A model generated the notes under the pieces. It did not search any database. It was not told where the DNA came from and was given only the letters and a program-made list of their open reading frames with translations. Shown here one piece after another: positions 31,088 through 43,100 of a stretch of 64,000 bases of DNA (positions are counted from its first letter, which is position 1; every line of letters starts with the position of its first letter). This stretch comes from Comamonas sp. JUb58 (lineage in GTDB: Bacteria; Pseudomonadota; Gammaproteobacteria; Burkholderiales; Burkholderiaceae_C), in contig NZ_SOAL01000017.1 of NCBI RefSeq assembly GCF_004364775.1, positions 62,001-126,000 on the forward strand, in the 5' to 3' direction. The position numbers were made by a program, and so were the translations under genes.

Positions 31088-33031
31088 ATGGCAGCAGGAG
31101 GCTGGGGATATGCATTGGCAGCGGCCGTTAACGGTGGGCTGCGTGGCATGGAAATGGCGAAAGGGTGGGAGCGTCAGGAGGAGGATGACGCATTTCGTAA
31201 AGAAGAGCGTGCACAGAAACGGCAGGACTGGAATGACCTGGCGGCTGAACGCCAAGCGCTGAAAGAGGCGGCACAGCCCGTGGCCGTCCAGCAATACACC
31301 GCCGGTCAACAGGCAGTAGACGCCGCCGGCGGCGCGGATGCCGGGCCGCCGCAGATCGACATGGCGCAACTGCCAGCGAATCCTGCAGAGACTGTTGGGT
31401 GGAAGGCTGGTAGGCAGTCATTCACCGATCAGGCCGCAGCGCAAAAGGCGGCGGATTCCATGAATACGCCTGTTGCCATGATGGAGCGCACCCGCGATGC
31501 CTACCTCAAAGTGGGTAAGCCGGAAAAGGCCATGGCGGTCAGCACACAGCTTCTGCAGCAGCAGGAAGCCGATCAACGCCAGTCCGATCGACAGTGGCGC
31601 AATGACCTGGGTCGCGCCATGCAAACAGGGCACGAGGGCCTGGCCAAGCTGGTCAGCGCATCGGGCATCGGCCCAATGGCAGGGATGACTGTGAAGCCCG
31701 TGGATAACGGCGATGGAACGGTGTCCTATATGGCGGTGGGCAAAGACGGCACGACCAGCGCCATCCCAGGCATTCCCCCATTCAAGAATGACCAGGATGG
31801 CGTGACACAGGCGGCCTTCATGCTGGACCGGACCATTACGCCTGAGCACCGGTATTCGGCGATGGTGCAGGACCGCCAGCACAAGCAGGCGCAGAGCAAT
31901 GCCGACCGCATGTATGACCTGCAGCTGAGCCAAGACCGCAGGGCCACCCGAGCCGAAGATCGTGCAGAACATGCACAAGGCCGCCAGGATCGGTTGGCTG
32001 ACATGCAGCTGGAAGAAGCTGGTATCCGCTTGGAGGGCCTCAAGAGCGATGCCAAGGTCCCGTCTGCTATCAAGCTGCAGGTGCAGACTGCGCAGGAAGA
32101 GCTCAAGACACTGAATACGGCAATCGTCAAAGCTCAGGCAGAAGGGACCTTTCAGCCGGATTCCCCACAGGGCAAGGAGCTGCTGGACCGCCGCAAGGCG
32201 CTTAGCAATGAGATCCGCACGGCCTTGTTCCCGTATTCCACCAAGGATAAGTCGGGAGGGGATCCTGCTGGATGGCGCTCGGGCGGCACCGAGAAGGGCA
32301 GTGCGCCCAACAGCTACAAGGATGCGGCCTGGGATGGTCACGAAGCGGAAGCCGCGAAGGCTGCCGGCATTCCATCCGAGGTGCTGCGCTCGGTGCGCGT
32401 GAACGGTGAGCGCAGCAACGGCGATCAGGTGAGCCCCAAGGGCGCCAAGGGGGTCTATCAGTTCATCCCTGCCACCCGTGACGCCGTGCTGAAGAAATAC
32501 GGCTACGACGCATACAGCAGCGATCCGAAAGAGCAGACCATGGCTGCAGCGATGCTGCTTAAGGAAATCAACGGCCGCAACGGCGGCGACTGGGGCAAGA
32601 CCTTTGCCGGGTACAACGGCGGTATATCCGGCGAAAAGGGCACCAATCCCACCACCGAGAACCGAGAGTATGTGCAGCGCACGATGTCAGGCCTGGGCGC
32701 TATCGCGGCGAACAGGATGGTGCCTATGTACGGAAATACGCTGGAAGCGCCGCCAGGCACAGCCGTGCGCGCGGCGCAGCAGGCCAGCGCGGCACCAGCT
32801 CCGGTGGCAAGCGCCCAGGCTTCGGATCCCAACAATTTCTACAACTCTTCGCGTACCAAGCAGCGCAATGAAGAGCGCAAGGCACGGGAGGAAGCTGAGG
32901 AGAAGGGGAAAGCTGCTCAAAAGGCGGTGGCCGAAGCGCAGGAGGCCCAGAAGAAGGCTGTGCAGGAGGCGCGCCGGCAGGCTGAGAACCACCGCGTAGC
33001 GGAAAACGCCGCCTCTATGTGGCAAAGGTGA
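31088..33031 (+). CDS. Internal virion protein with lytic transglycosylase domain
   Basis: Encodes 647 residues. Long charged helices fill residues 20-400. A transglycosylase (SLT-type) domain lies at about 420-530: NGERSNG with the likely catalytic Glu, SPKGAKGVYQFIPAT and later GKTFAGYNGG. A helical Glu/Lys/Gln-rich tail follows (about 570-640). Proteins of this plan are ejected into the periplasm and open the peptidoglycan for DNA entry; they are typical for T7-, P22- and Bcep22-like phages. The preceding gene ends one base before its ATG. An earlier start at 30956 would overlap the fusion gene and is rejected. Confidence 0.87.
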   Translation: MAAGGWGYALAAAVNGGLRGMEMAKGWERQEEDDAFRKEERAQKRQDWNDLAAERQALKEAAQPVAVQQYTAGQQAVDAAGGADAGPPQIDMAQLPANPAETVGWKAGRQSFTDQAAAQKAADSMNTPVAMMERTRDAYLKVGKPEKAMAVSTQLLQQQEADQRQSDRQWRNDLGRAMQTGHEGLAKLVSASGIGPMAGMTVKPVDNGDGTVSYMAVGKDGTTSAIPGIPPFKNDQDGVTQAAFMLDRTITPEHRYSAMVQDRQHKQAQSNADRMYDLQLSQDRRATRAEDRAEHAQGRQDRLADMQLEEAGIRLEGLKSDAKVPSAIKLQVQTAQEELKTLNTAIVKAQAEGTFQPDSPQGKELLDRRKALSNEIRTALFPYSTKDKSGGDPAGWRSGGTEKGSAPNSYKDAAWDGHEAEAAKAAGIPSEVLRSVRVNGERSNGDQVSPKGAKGVYQFIPATRDAVLKKYGYDAYSSDPKEQTMAAAMLLKEINGRNGGDWGKTFAGYNGGISGEKGTNPTTENREYVQRTMSGLGAIAANRMVPMYGNTLEAPPGTAVRAAQQASAAPAPVASAQASDPNNFYNSSRTKQRNEERKAREEAEEKGKAAQKAVAEAQEAQKKAVQEARRQAENHRVAENAASMWQR

Positions 33032-33255
33032 TTGGCCTGACTGACTTAAGAAACCGAGTGGTTTTCACTTTAAATTTCTTTATTTAAAAACACTTTAGTT
33101 CATAGTCAAACAGTGCAAACAATAGTTAACGTGTGCGCAGCTTTACTCACGAAAAAAAACACTAGTTAGGTTCGTTGCTAAAATTTCAACTGAATGTTTT
33201 CATTTGATGCTTTAGTGTGGGGTGAGCACAGTTTTTGATTGTGTTTATATTAATA

Positions 33256-33552
33256 ATGAGCGATGAAGTTAACTTAAATAAAATTCTGCCTAGACGCACA
33301 ATTAAATCCTTGGCGAGGCACAATATTCATACGGCTGCTTAAATAAAAGCTAATTATCCAGAGCGGCTTTTACGTTTGGATGGATTTGGCATGAAATCCC
33401 TTCGTGCGGTTGAATCTGCTTTTTTTCCGGATTTAAAATATGAGCCTGTGCCGACTCCATACATGAGAGGGCTCGGCGACTCTGAAATAAGTGAAAAGCT
33501 TTCAGTTTTTCTTCAGAAGACAAAAGATCAAAAACTGCATGGAATTAGATAG
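33256..33552 (+). pseudogene. RpoA C-terminal-domain-like gene interrupted by a stop codon
   Basis: One reading frame of 99 codons is open except for TAA at 33340-33342. The product would read LPRRTIKSLARHNIHTAA, stop, and then YPERLLRLDGFGMKSLRAVES: a helix-hairpin-helix of the RNA polymerase alpha C-terminal type (compare LLKIPGFGKKSL). In the second copy (33637) the residue at the stop column is Gln (CAA), so a single C-to-T change explains the stop. It is very AT-rich and has no clear ribosome site. Use of an internal start after the stop (ATG 33391) would give only half of the domain. Confidence 0.7.
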
Positions 33553-33636
33553 CATGACTTGCGGTTTGCGCTGTCAATACAAATTTTAGTGCAGGTCGAA
33601 TTTTTCGAATTTGTATAGTGAATAAATTATCTAAAA

Positions 33637-33972
33637 ATGAATCATTTTGAAAATGATGATGTCCGAGAAATTTTGCCTTTAACCGCGTGGAGAGCTTTGG
33701 CTAGGAATGATATTCATAAACGGGGGCAAGTGATAGATAGCTATCCTGAAAAACTGCTGTTGATGCCGTATATTGGCCCTAGCAAGTTTAGAACGATAGA
33801 GAAAATTTTTTTTCCTGGCCATTTTTACGCACCGAATATAGGTGATTCCAATAATAAAATGCAAAACGATGCCGGTCCGGGCACAGTTCTAAGACGAGCT
33901 CAAGGTGATCTGCATAGGTACGATTTAAATAGTAAGCAGTCAGATAAATTACCCGAATCCGATCCTGCTTAG
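33637..33972 (+). CDS. Small protein with RpoA C-terminal-domain-like fold
   Basis: Encodes 111 residues. Residues 11-58 (LPLTAWRALARNDIHKRG, then YPEKLLLMPYIGPSKFRTIEKIFF) align with the alpha-subunit C-terminal domain, the part that contacts UP elements and activators. The remaining polar 50 residues have no recognised family. It is a paralogue of the broken copy at 33256. The composition is AT-rich against a G+C-rich prophage. It may act on transcription by mimicking or blocking alphaCTD interactions; this is an inference. A terminator follows at 34072. Confidence 0.68.
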   Translation: MNHFENDDVREILPLTAWRALARNDIHKRGQVIDSYPEKLLLMPYIGPSKFRTIEKIFFPGHFYAPNIGDSNNKMQNDAGPGTVLRRAQGDLHRYDLNSKQSDKLPESDPA

Positions 33973-34071
33973 CCTTGCACCAACCGTAGAAGTCAGCAGC
34001 ATCCCGTTGAACTAGTAATTTGCATCGTCACTAGAGCAATAGCCAACGACTGTGCTTGACAGGTTCAGAAG

Positions 34072-34106
34072 TCCTCGTAGGTGTTAAGCCCTGCGAGGAT
34101 TTTTTT
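34072..34106 (+). terminator. Terminator hairpin that also contains the ribosome site of the next gene
   Basis: TCCTCGTAGG (34072-34081) pairs with CCTGCGAGGA (34090-34099), a ten-pair stem (one G-T) with an eight-base loop, followed by seven T residues (34100-34106). ATG of the giant gene begins at 34107. GAGG in the descending arm is the only plausible Shine-Dalgarno, so hairpin formation would both terminate transcription and hide the ribosome site. Confidence 0.75.
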
Positions 34107-37100
34107 ATGGACATCAAAGAGGTCAAGAGCCGGTATCCCATGCTGTCGGGCATGGATGATGCCGATGCCGTCAAGGCGTTCCACCAGCATTTCTACCCCG
34201 ATTTTTCGGAAGAAGAAGTCGCCAAGAGGCTGGGGGTCGACATGCGGCCCAAAGTCCCGGACGCACCCGCGCCCGATGAGGGGCGCACAGTCTTGGGTAC
34301 GGCCAAGGACATTGGAATCACGGCCCTCAAGGGGGCCATGGCAGTGCCAGAGGCCGCAGTGGGCCTGCTGGACATTCCCACTGGCGGCAGGGTGGGCAAG
34401 GCCCTGGAAGATGTCGGCCTGCGCTTTAAGGATGCCAATGCCATCCTGGATGACAGCTACAGCCCCGCGCAGAAAAAGGCTAACAAGGCGGTGGCCGACG
34501 CTGATGGCGTTGGCGGCAAGTTCGTGGCCGCGCTGCAGAACCCGTCCACCATCGCCCACACCATTGGGCAATCGGTGCCCTCGATGCTGGCTGGTGGGGT
34601 GGTTGGCCGTGGTGTTGCGGCGCTCGCGCCCCGCATCGGTGCCGTGGGCGCTGCAGCGGCAGGTGAGGGCATCACGGCCGCTGGCTCGGCGGCAGAGCAG
34701 ATCCGCCAGGGCACTGAGACAGGCGTGATGACCGCCGGGCAATCCGGTATCGCGGCGCTGAGCGGTGCGGCCACCGGTGCATTTGGCCTGCTGGGCGGCA
34801 AGGTGGCAAAGTCCCTGGGCATCGCCGACCTGGACACCGCTATTGTGCGAGCCAGCGCAGAGCCCGCTGTGGCCAAGTCCCTGGTGCGCCGCACGCTGGA
34901 AGGCGCCATGTCTGAGGGCGTGCTGGAAGAGCTGCCGCAATCTATTTCCGAGCAGGTGCTGCAAAACTATGCGCTGGGCAAGCCTTTGGACGAAGGCGTC
35001 GACCAGGCTGCCGTGATGGGCCTGCTGTCCGGTGCGGCAATGGGCGGCGGCATGAATGCCCTGCATGGAACACCTAAAGTGCCACCGCCCGCGCCTCCCG
35101 TGCCGCCAGCTGCACCAGCAGTGCCGATGCTGGGGTATGCCGGTACGGACCCGCAGACCATCCAGGTTGATCCACAAGGCAATGCTGCCACTTGGCAGGA
35201 CCGCGCAGCCGGAGCACCCGAGGGCGCGCGCGGCTTCAATGATGTGACGGCTGTTCCACCTGGCCCAACTGGCGGTCCACCGCCCGACGCGGCGGAGCCA
35301 CTGGGCCTGCCCGCGCCCACCATTACGGTAGGGCCTGATGGATTGGCCCGCACCGCCGAAGACCGGAATGACCGGATCCAGAGAATCGCCAACGGCGATG
35401 TCATATCCGAGGTTGGCCAGCCCGTGCAGCGCCCGCTGGGGCCACTGGCCCGAGCAGCTGCCAAGGCCAAGCCTCAGGACATCATCGACGTGCCAGCGGT
35501 GATCGCACCGGCGCAGCAGCAAACTGCCATGTTCCCGGATCAGACCGGCGAGGCCCTGGCTACTCAGCCCGGGGCGGTAGACGAGCACGGAGTCATTGAC
35601 AGCCCTGATAACACCAGCGGCATTGCCGGCTGGAGCGATGAGCAGCTGCGCGCCCAGCTCCAGAGCGCGCAGGCGCCCGAGGTGCGCCGCGCGCTGTATG
35701 AGGAGATTGGCCAGCGCGAAGTGACCACCGAGCAAAGCTCTTTGCAGGATGAGCTGGATGCTGAGCAGTCGGCCTTAGCCAATACCCAGGCCGACGACAC
35801 CGCATTTGCCAAGCTGAATGTGGAGGATGCGGCCGACAGTCCGCAGCCATCGGACTTGCTGAACGCCGAGGGCAAGCCCTTCACCATTCGTGGCGCGGCG
35901 GCACGCGCCGGCGCAAAAGCAGGCAGCGGCTATGAGCCGGTGAAGATCAAAGGTGGGTGGGTGGCGCGCAAGTTGGCCGCTACCGCCACTCCAGGAGAAG
36001 GAAATGGCGCTCAAGCCACTCAAAACCAGCCGGCTGGCTCGCAATCGCCGAAGGCTGCAGGAACGCCGGGCGAGGCGCAAGGCAATACTGCTGCTCCGCG
36101 TAAGGGCGAGATCGGCATGACGTTGGCGGCCGGGGAGGTGGTATCGACCAGCTCCGGCCGTCAGACTACGGCTTTCCCCAAGGTTGCCACTGACACGAAC
36201 CGCAAGACGCTGAACACCATCAAGGCGGCGGATGGCTGGTTGATGCAGAACGCGCTGGACGAAGCCCGTTCGCGTGGCGACGACTTCAATGCGCGCCAGT
36301 TTGAGGCGAGCTTGACCAAGCCGCAACAGGCCGACAAGGACAGTGCGGAGCAGTACCTGTTTGGCGATCAGCCAGCGGTTGTACCAGGCATCCTCAAGCC
36401 TATGGCGGCTGCTACACCAGCTGCAGTAACGCAAGATGCAGATGCCGGCACTCATCGCTCGCAACCACAAGACGAAGCTCACGTAGCAGATAACAAGGAG
36501 CCAGAGCCTAAGTCTTCGTTTCCGCTCCAGGAGGCTTCTGCGAGCTACTCGGGTATCTCGCATAGCGGTAACAGCCGCGCCAAAGCGGATGCCGATGAAT
36601 TTCAATCCTATCTAGATGCTGAGCGCGCAGACGGCGCCGAAGTGGCCAAAACCGACGCTCAAAAAGCTGCGGTAGAACAGGCCTTGGACAGTCTGCGTGC
36701 TGACTATCTGCAGCAGTATGGCCGCCTGATGGGTGTTCGCGCATCGACCTACAGCGGCTTTGTCGCTGGTCGCTCCGGGCTCAACAGCAGCCAGGCAGAT
36801 AAGCGCAATAGCGCCTACGACAAGGCAATCGATACCTTCGTTTCCTGGCAGAAGGCAAATCGAGCTCGTGTCCGACAGGCTGCGCTCGATGCGCGTACCG
36901 AGGACGAAAAGGCGGCCGACCGACAAGCGGTAGAGCAGGCCAAGGCGGACAAGGCACAACGCAAGAATGAGAGCGACCGCAGCCTCATGCGAAAGATCCT
37001 GAGCTGGAAAAAGGGGGGCGATGTGGTGCCGGTCTCCAAGACGGCCAATCTCGCAGGCGTGAATCTTGGTCGGGACGGATACCCTACCAGCATCAAGTTA

Positions 37101-40100
37101 GTGCCTACTGATGGTGCGGCTCTTACTGATGATAAGTTTGATCTTGCAAGTCTCTTCCGCACCCGTGGCATGAGTGTGGATGACTCCAAGAATCGTGTGC
37201 GTGAATTGGTGGACGCCGTTCGAGCGGAAGACTTGCGTGCAAACGATCAGACTTCTGCACCTGCAGCACCTGCAGCACCTCCAGCACCTCCAGCACCTCC
37301 AGCACCTCCAGCAGCACCTGACCAGCCATCCAGCAAGACTCCCACTCTCGATGCCCATGTGCAGCTGCTGGCCAAGGTGCGCGAGGGCAAAGCATCGGCC
37401 GAGGATTTCAAGGCGGGCTTTGCGGAAGCTGAGGCCGGCCACGACGCGATGGTGGCGGAGCTGGGCACCATGACAAAGGACCAGCTGCTCAAGTCCGGCG
37501 GATACACGTTCGCCTTGCGCTACCGCACTGAGAAAAAGGGCGACGTGGTCGCCGCCCTGGCGCGTCGTGTGCTGGAGGAGTATGCCTTGGGCCGAAGCTA
37601 CGGCCCATCCTCGTACGTCATGACTGCTGACGGCTTGGCTGCACATCGCAAAGCCATGGATGCAGCCCTGGCTGAGCTGGTTGAAAACACCTCCGACGAG
37701 GACATCAAGCAGCATGCGCAGGAGATTGCGGATGCGCGAGCGGAGGCCGCCGGCCGTAAAGCTGCGGCTGAGCAAACCTTGGCCAACCCTGAAACCCTGG
37801 CCGACTTCCGCGCTGTCATGCGGCACTACATAGCCCTGGGCGACAGCCGGCAGGATGCATTTCTGCGGCTGACCCCTGAGCAGCGCGCGCGCTACGACGA
37901 GCTGGACGCGGCGAGCACCAAGGAAATGCGCGAGGCTGCCAAAGCCAAATTGCGCACCAAGGTGGCGACGGCCGGCCAGCTCACGACCGGTGAGGTGATC
38001 GAGACGAAGCACACCAAGAAGGGACATGACCTTTTTGTGGTGCAGCTGGGGGAGCGCGTAAGCCGTGAGGACTATGACACCCTCAATGCATCTGCGAAGC
38101 GGATGGGCGGCAGCTACAGCAGCTACCGTGGCAATGGCGCTGTGCCGGGCTTCCAGTTCCGCACGCGGGAAGCGGCCGACGCCTTCGGCAAGCTGGTGGC
38201 CGGCGATGCTGTTGACGCCCAAGCGGTGGCCGAGGCCAGGCGCGATGCCTTCCAGGATGATCGCAGCCAAACGGCTGTGGAACGTCTGCGCGCCATGGCG
38301 CAGGCCTTGAACGAGCGGGCTGATGAATCCCTGACCCGGGATCGCAAAGCCAACACCGACCGCCGCGCCCGCTTTGCCGCCAGCGCGGAGGCAGCGGCAC
38401 GGTCCGACCAGGCGCTGGCTGGCACTATGGGGAATCTGGCCCAGGCCATCGAGGACGGCAATGCCAAGTTCCTTGATGCCGTGCGCCAAAAGGTTCAAGT
38501 CGAGTTTCTGGCCAGCGAGCTGCGCAACGCCAAGGATGCGCAGATCCGTGCACGGTATCCGACCTATGCGGAGCAGGAGCGGCACCGGGGTGAGCCGTTA
38601 GACGCGGAAACAGTGGATTTCTCGACCTACCCCAGCTACACCGCTATGCGCAGCGACCTTGCCACAGTAGGCCGGCAGCTGCTGGAAGTGGACGGTACGA
38701 AAAAGCTGGGCGCGCGCCTGATGAGCGTTGCCGACGATGTGAGCGAGGCCTATACCGAGTGGGCCAAGGAAAACTTGTCCCAAATTTCTCGTTTTGGCCG
38801 CGCCGGCGAGCTGGCCGAATTCCGTAGCAAGGATGACGCTGAGCGTGCCATCCGCAAGTCCGGGATCGCCGACAAAGCCATTGTGCTGCCCATCAAACGA
38901 GGACAGAACCGAGTTGTGCTCTCGCCCAGCGAAGCAGCACGCCAGGGCCTCTGGCAAGGCGATGGCGATAAGCGCATCACCCTGAGCGGCGAATTTGGCT
39001 CCGAGCTGGTAGAGGCTGTCGGCCGGCGTGCGAATGGCAAGGTTAGCCTGCCGTGGGTGCTGGAGTCTGCCTACGAGAAGCGCAAGCGCCTGGGCGCCAT
39101 GGGCATTTTGACCGGCAGCGAGTACCGCGCGGCACTGCGCGAGTTTGCGGGCATCCAGGAGGCTGTTGCCACCCCGGACAAGATCAAACAAATGGAGCGG
39201 GCAATGATCGGCCGTCGTGCTGATGGCCTGGACTTCTTCCCCACAAGCGAGGCGGTGGTCGACAGCATGCTGTCGGTCGCAGGCATCGAGCCTGGCATGA
39301 CGGTGCTGGAGCCGTCCGCAGGCATGGGGCACATTTCGGATGCGATCCGCGCGCAATCGGGCATGGAGCCTGATGTTGTGGAGCTTTCCGGAGAGCGCCG
39401 CGAGCTGCTGGAGGCCAAGGGCTACAACCTGGTGGGCTCGGACTTCTTGGAGGTCACTGGCAAGCTGTACGACCGCATTGTGATGAATCCACCATTCTCT
39501 GATGGCCGGGACATTCAGCATGTGCAGCATGCCTTCAGCTTGCTCAAGCCTGGCGGGCGCCTGGTGGCGATCATGGGAGAGGGCGCATTCTTCCATTCCA
39601 ACAAGCGGGCTGAGGCCTTCCGGGAATGGTTGAGCACCATGGGCGCGACCGATGAAAAACTGCCTGCTGGCTCTTTCATGGATCCTAGCCTGCCTGTGAA
39701 CACCAGCGTGTCCGCGCGCATGGTTGTGGTCGACAAGCCAGCGGCTGCGGATGACTCTGGTGTGCCGTTCAGCCGTGCACCCAAAGACCCATCCGATTCA
39801 CCTGCCTTCAAGCGTTGGTTCGGTGACAGCAAGGTGGTGGACGGTGAAGGTAAGCCAATGGTGGTTTATCACGGCTCGCCTGAGGTCTTCACGGAATTCA
39901 GCGACGAATTCAGTGGCGAGGGCGACGGCAACACGGACTGGGGCACCGGGTTCTATTTCGCCAGCGCGCGCGCGGCCGCAGAGACTTACACCCAAGGCTC
40001 GGGCAACGTGATGGAGGTCTATCTGTCCATCCAGAACCCGGCACCGCGCAGCGTGGTGGAGCGGGTGATGGACCAGCCAGGCGCGGAGATGGACACCGAG

Positions 40101-43100
40101 CATGTGCGCGACACGCTCGCCAAAATGGGCTACGACGGGATCATCATCGAGCACAAGGGCGGTGAGAAGGAAATCGTTGCCTTCCGTCCTGAGCAGATCA
40201 AGAGCGCCACCAGCAATGACGGGTCTTTTGATCCAGCTACCCCAGATATTCGATTCAGCCGCACTGACGCTACTCAACAGCAGTATGAGAAGCGCATTGA
40301 CGAGCTGTTTGCCGGCGGCAAGGCCAACGAAACAGGCGTGCGCGTGCTTGACAGTTCGGACATGCTGGGCTTGCTGGGCCTTGGAAACGGCCCGATCAAC
40401 CTGGCCGAGGGTAAGGTGCTCGCCGGCCAGGACAACCACCCGCACATGACGGCGGAGGTTTGGAAGAAGATTCCCAACTGGTTGGACAACCCTGCAGCGG
40501 TGTTTGAGTCGGACACGGTGCCAGGACGTTTGGTGCTGGTGGGGCCTGAGCTTGTGAACGGTTCGCCAGTCCGCTTGATTGTGCAGCCCAACTCTAAAGA
40601 CACCCGTGCAGGCATTACGGTGCATGTGCTGGTGAACGCATATGACTCTTCTGGACAATCGCCATTTGCACGTTGGATCCGAGAGGGCCTTGGCCGTTTC
40701 ATTGACCAAAAGAAATTCCCGGCTATCTTGGAACGCCTTGGGCTGCAGTTGCCCAACGGGGGACTCCAAAATAAACCGGGAACGAAACGGATTTTAACGG
40801 AAAAGCACCTCGGTGGCTACCGCAAGGCGCAAGCCGCTGCTGTTTCTGACGGCCCGGCCATGAGCCGCTCGCAGCAGCAAGAGGGGGCAAGCGCAGAGGT
40901 AAAGCGCGTCCAGTCTCAGGTCGATGCTATCAAATCGCGTTGGGCGAATGCGCCGAAGGTTGTTGTTGCTGCGCACATGCAGGATGACCTCATCCCTGAG
41001 CGAGTGCGCCAGGCCGATGAAGCGCAGCGCAGCGCCGGGGCCGAAGGGGCTCCCGAAGGCTTCTTCTACAAGGGCAAGGTCTACCTGGTCGCTTCTGAGC
41101 TGCGGACGCCCAAGGATGTCACCCGCGTGCTGTTCCATGAGGCGCTGGGCCATTACGGCCTGCGCGGCGTGTTTGGCCAGAACCTGGCCAGCATTCTCAA
41201 TCGCGTGGCGCTGAACCGGCGCGCCGAAGTGTTAGCCAAGGCCCGCGAATATGGACTGGTGGGCGAGAACATAGATCCGGAGACGGCCTCCGACAACCAG
41301 GTGTGGCAATCCATGACCCAGCAGCAGCGCCAGTACGCTGCCGAGGAAGTTTTGGCCGTCATGGCCCAGGAGGCTCCCGGCCAGCCCTGGGTGCAGCGCG
41401 CTATCGCGGCCATTCGCACCTGGCTGCGTGAAAATGTGCCCGCCTTCCGCCAATTGCGCCTCACCGACGCAGAAATCATCCGCGACTACATCGTGCCGGC
41501 GCGCCAGTTTGTGGCGGGTGGGCATAAGGCCGGGCGCCAGGCGGCCATCGGGCCCTTGCGCGCAGCTGAAGCGCCCATGTACAGCCGGGCACCATCGGTC
41601 ATGCGTGATATGCGCAGCCAGGTGCGGGATTCCCTCAACAGCCGGTTTGCTCACCCCGGCACCTTGTCCTGGTGGCACAAGACCATTGGCACCATGTACA
41701 ACCTGGCAGAGCAATCCCCAGCGTTCAAAAAGGTGTACCAGTCGGCCCAGGCCTATATCGATGACATCAGCCAGTACGCGCTGGACGCCGCTGATCGCGC
41801 GCCCAACCTCATCCCGCGTCTGGAGGATTGGCGTGACGCCGTGCCAGGCCTGAGCAAGAAGCAGCCCATTTCCACCGAGGACGCTGGAGCGATTGCCGCG
41901 CCTATCTTCGAGGGCACGCTCAACTGGGTGCGTGACCTGAGCGGCAAGCCTGTGCGGGTGGAGGACGCGGTCAAGGAGGCTCAAGGCCTGGGTGTGGAGC
42001 AGAAGGTATCCCGGATGATGAAGGCCGGCACCATCGATCCCGGCATGCTCAACGCCTGGCGCGCTCTGCCCATCTCCCAGTACGAGAAGAATGTCGCAAG
42101 CCGCTTTGAATCCCAGCATTTGACCGGGGGAGTGGTGTGGAGCGATGCGGAGCTGCGCAGCCAGTTCAAGCTGAATGATCGCCAGGTCGGCCTGTACAAG
42201 GAATACCGCACCGCCATCGACCGCAGCCTGGACACGACAACGCGCTCGGACATCGTCCGCATTGGCGGCGCGCTGCTTGCGCCAGTGCGCGACATCATCA
42301 TGGATGCGGCCAACATCGGCGATGCGATGATGGCCATCGACTCTTTCGTCAAACAGGAGGTGGCTGCAGATCCAGGCAAGGCAAACGCCTATGCGGATGT
42401 CCTGCAAGGGGTGAAGCGGGGCGCTGATCGCCTGGCTGACCTGCAGGCGCGCGGCTACGCGCCGCTGCAGCGCTTCGGCGAATTCACCGTGCATGTGGCA
42501 GGCGAGAAGGAGGGCGATGCGAGCCGCTACTTCGGAATGTTCGAGACCAAGCAGGAGGCCAACGCCATGGCGGCCAAGCTGCGCAAGGAGTTCGGCGATT
42601 CCGTGGTGCAGGGCACCCTCTCGAAGGAGGAGCACAAGCTGCTGGCCGGCATTACGCCGGAAAGCCTCGAGATCTTCGGCGACATGCTGGGCCTGGCCGG
42701 TGCTGAAAACGGCACCGACCATGTGTACCAGGAGTTTCTGCGCAAGGCCAAGAGCGACCAGTCGGCGCTCAAGCGCATGATCCACCGCCAGGGTATCGCC
42801 GGGTTCAGCGAGGATGTGGGCCGGGGCCTGGCCTCGTTCATCTACTCCAATGCCCGCATGACTTCGGCCGGCCTGCACATTGGCGACATCGGCAAGGCCG
42901 TGGCGGACATCCCGAAGAACCAGGGCCAGATGCGCGATGCGGCCGAGCGGCTGCGTCAGCATGTGCTGGAGCCCCAGGAGAAGGGCGCAGGCATCCGGGC
43001 ATTCATGTTCGCGCAGTACCTGGGCGGCTCGCTGGCCAGCGCCGCGGTCAACCTGACGCAGCCACTGACCACCAGCCTGCCGTACCTCAGCCGGTTTGGC

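Noticed and set aside
34056..34061. TTGACA as -35 of a promoter for the giant gene
   Set aside because: No acceptable -10 hexamer at 15-19 bases; the area is occupied by the terminator stem.
37257..37319. Possible CRISPR-like or regulatory repeat array
   Set aside because: Units are 9 bp without spacers and keep the coding frame, so this is a protein linker repeat.
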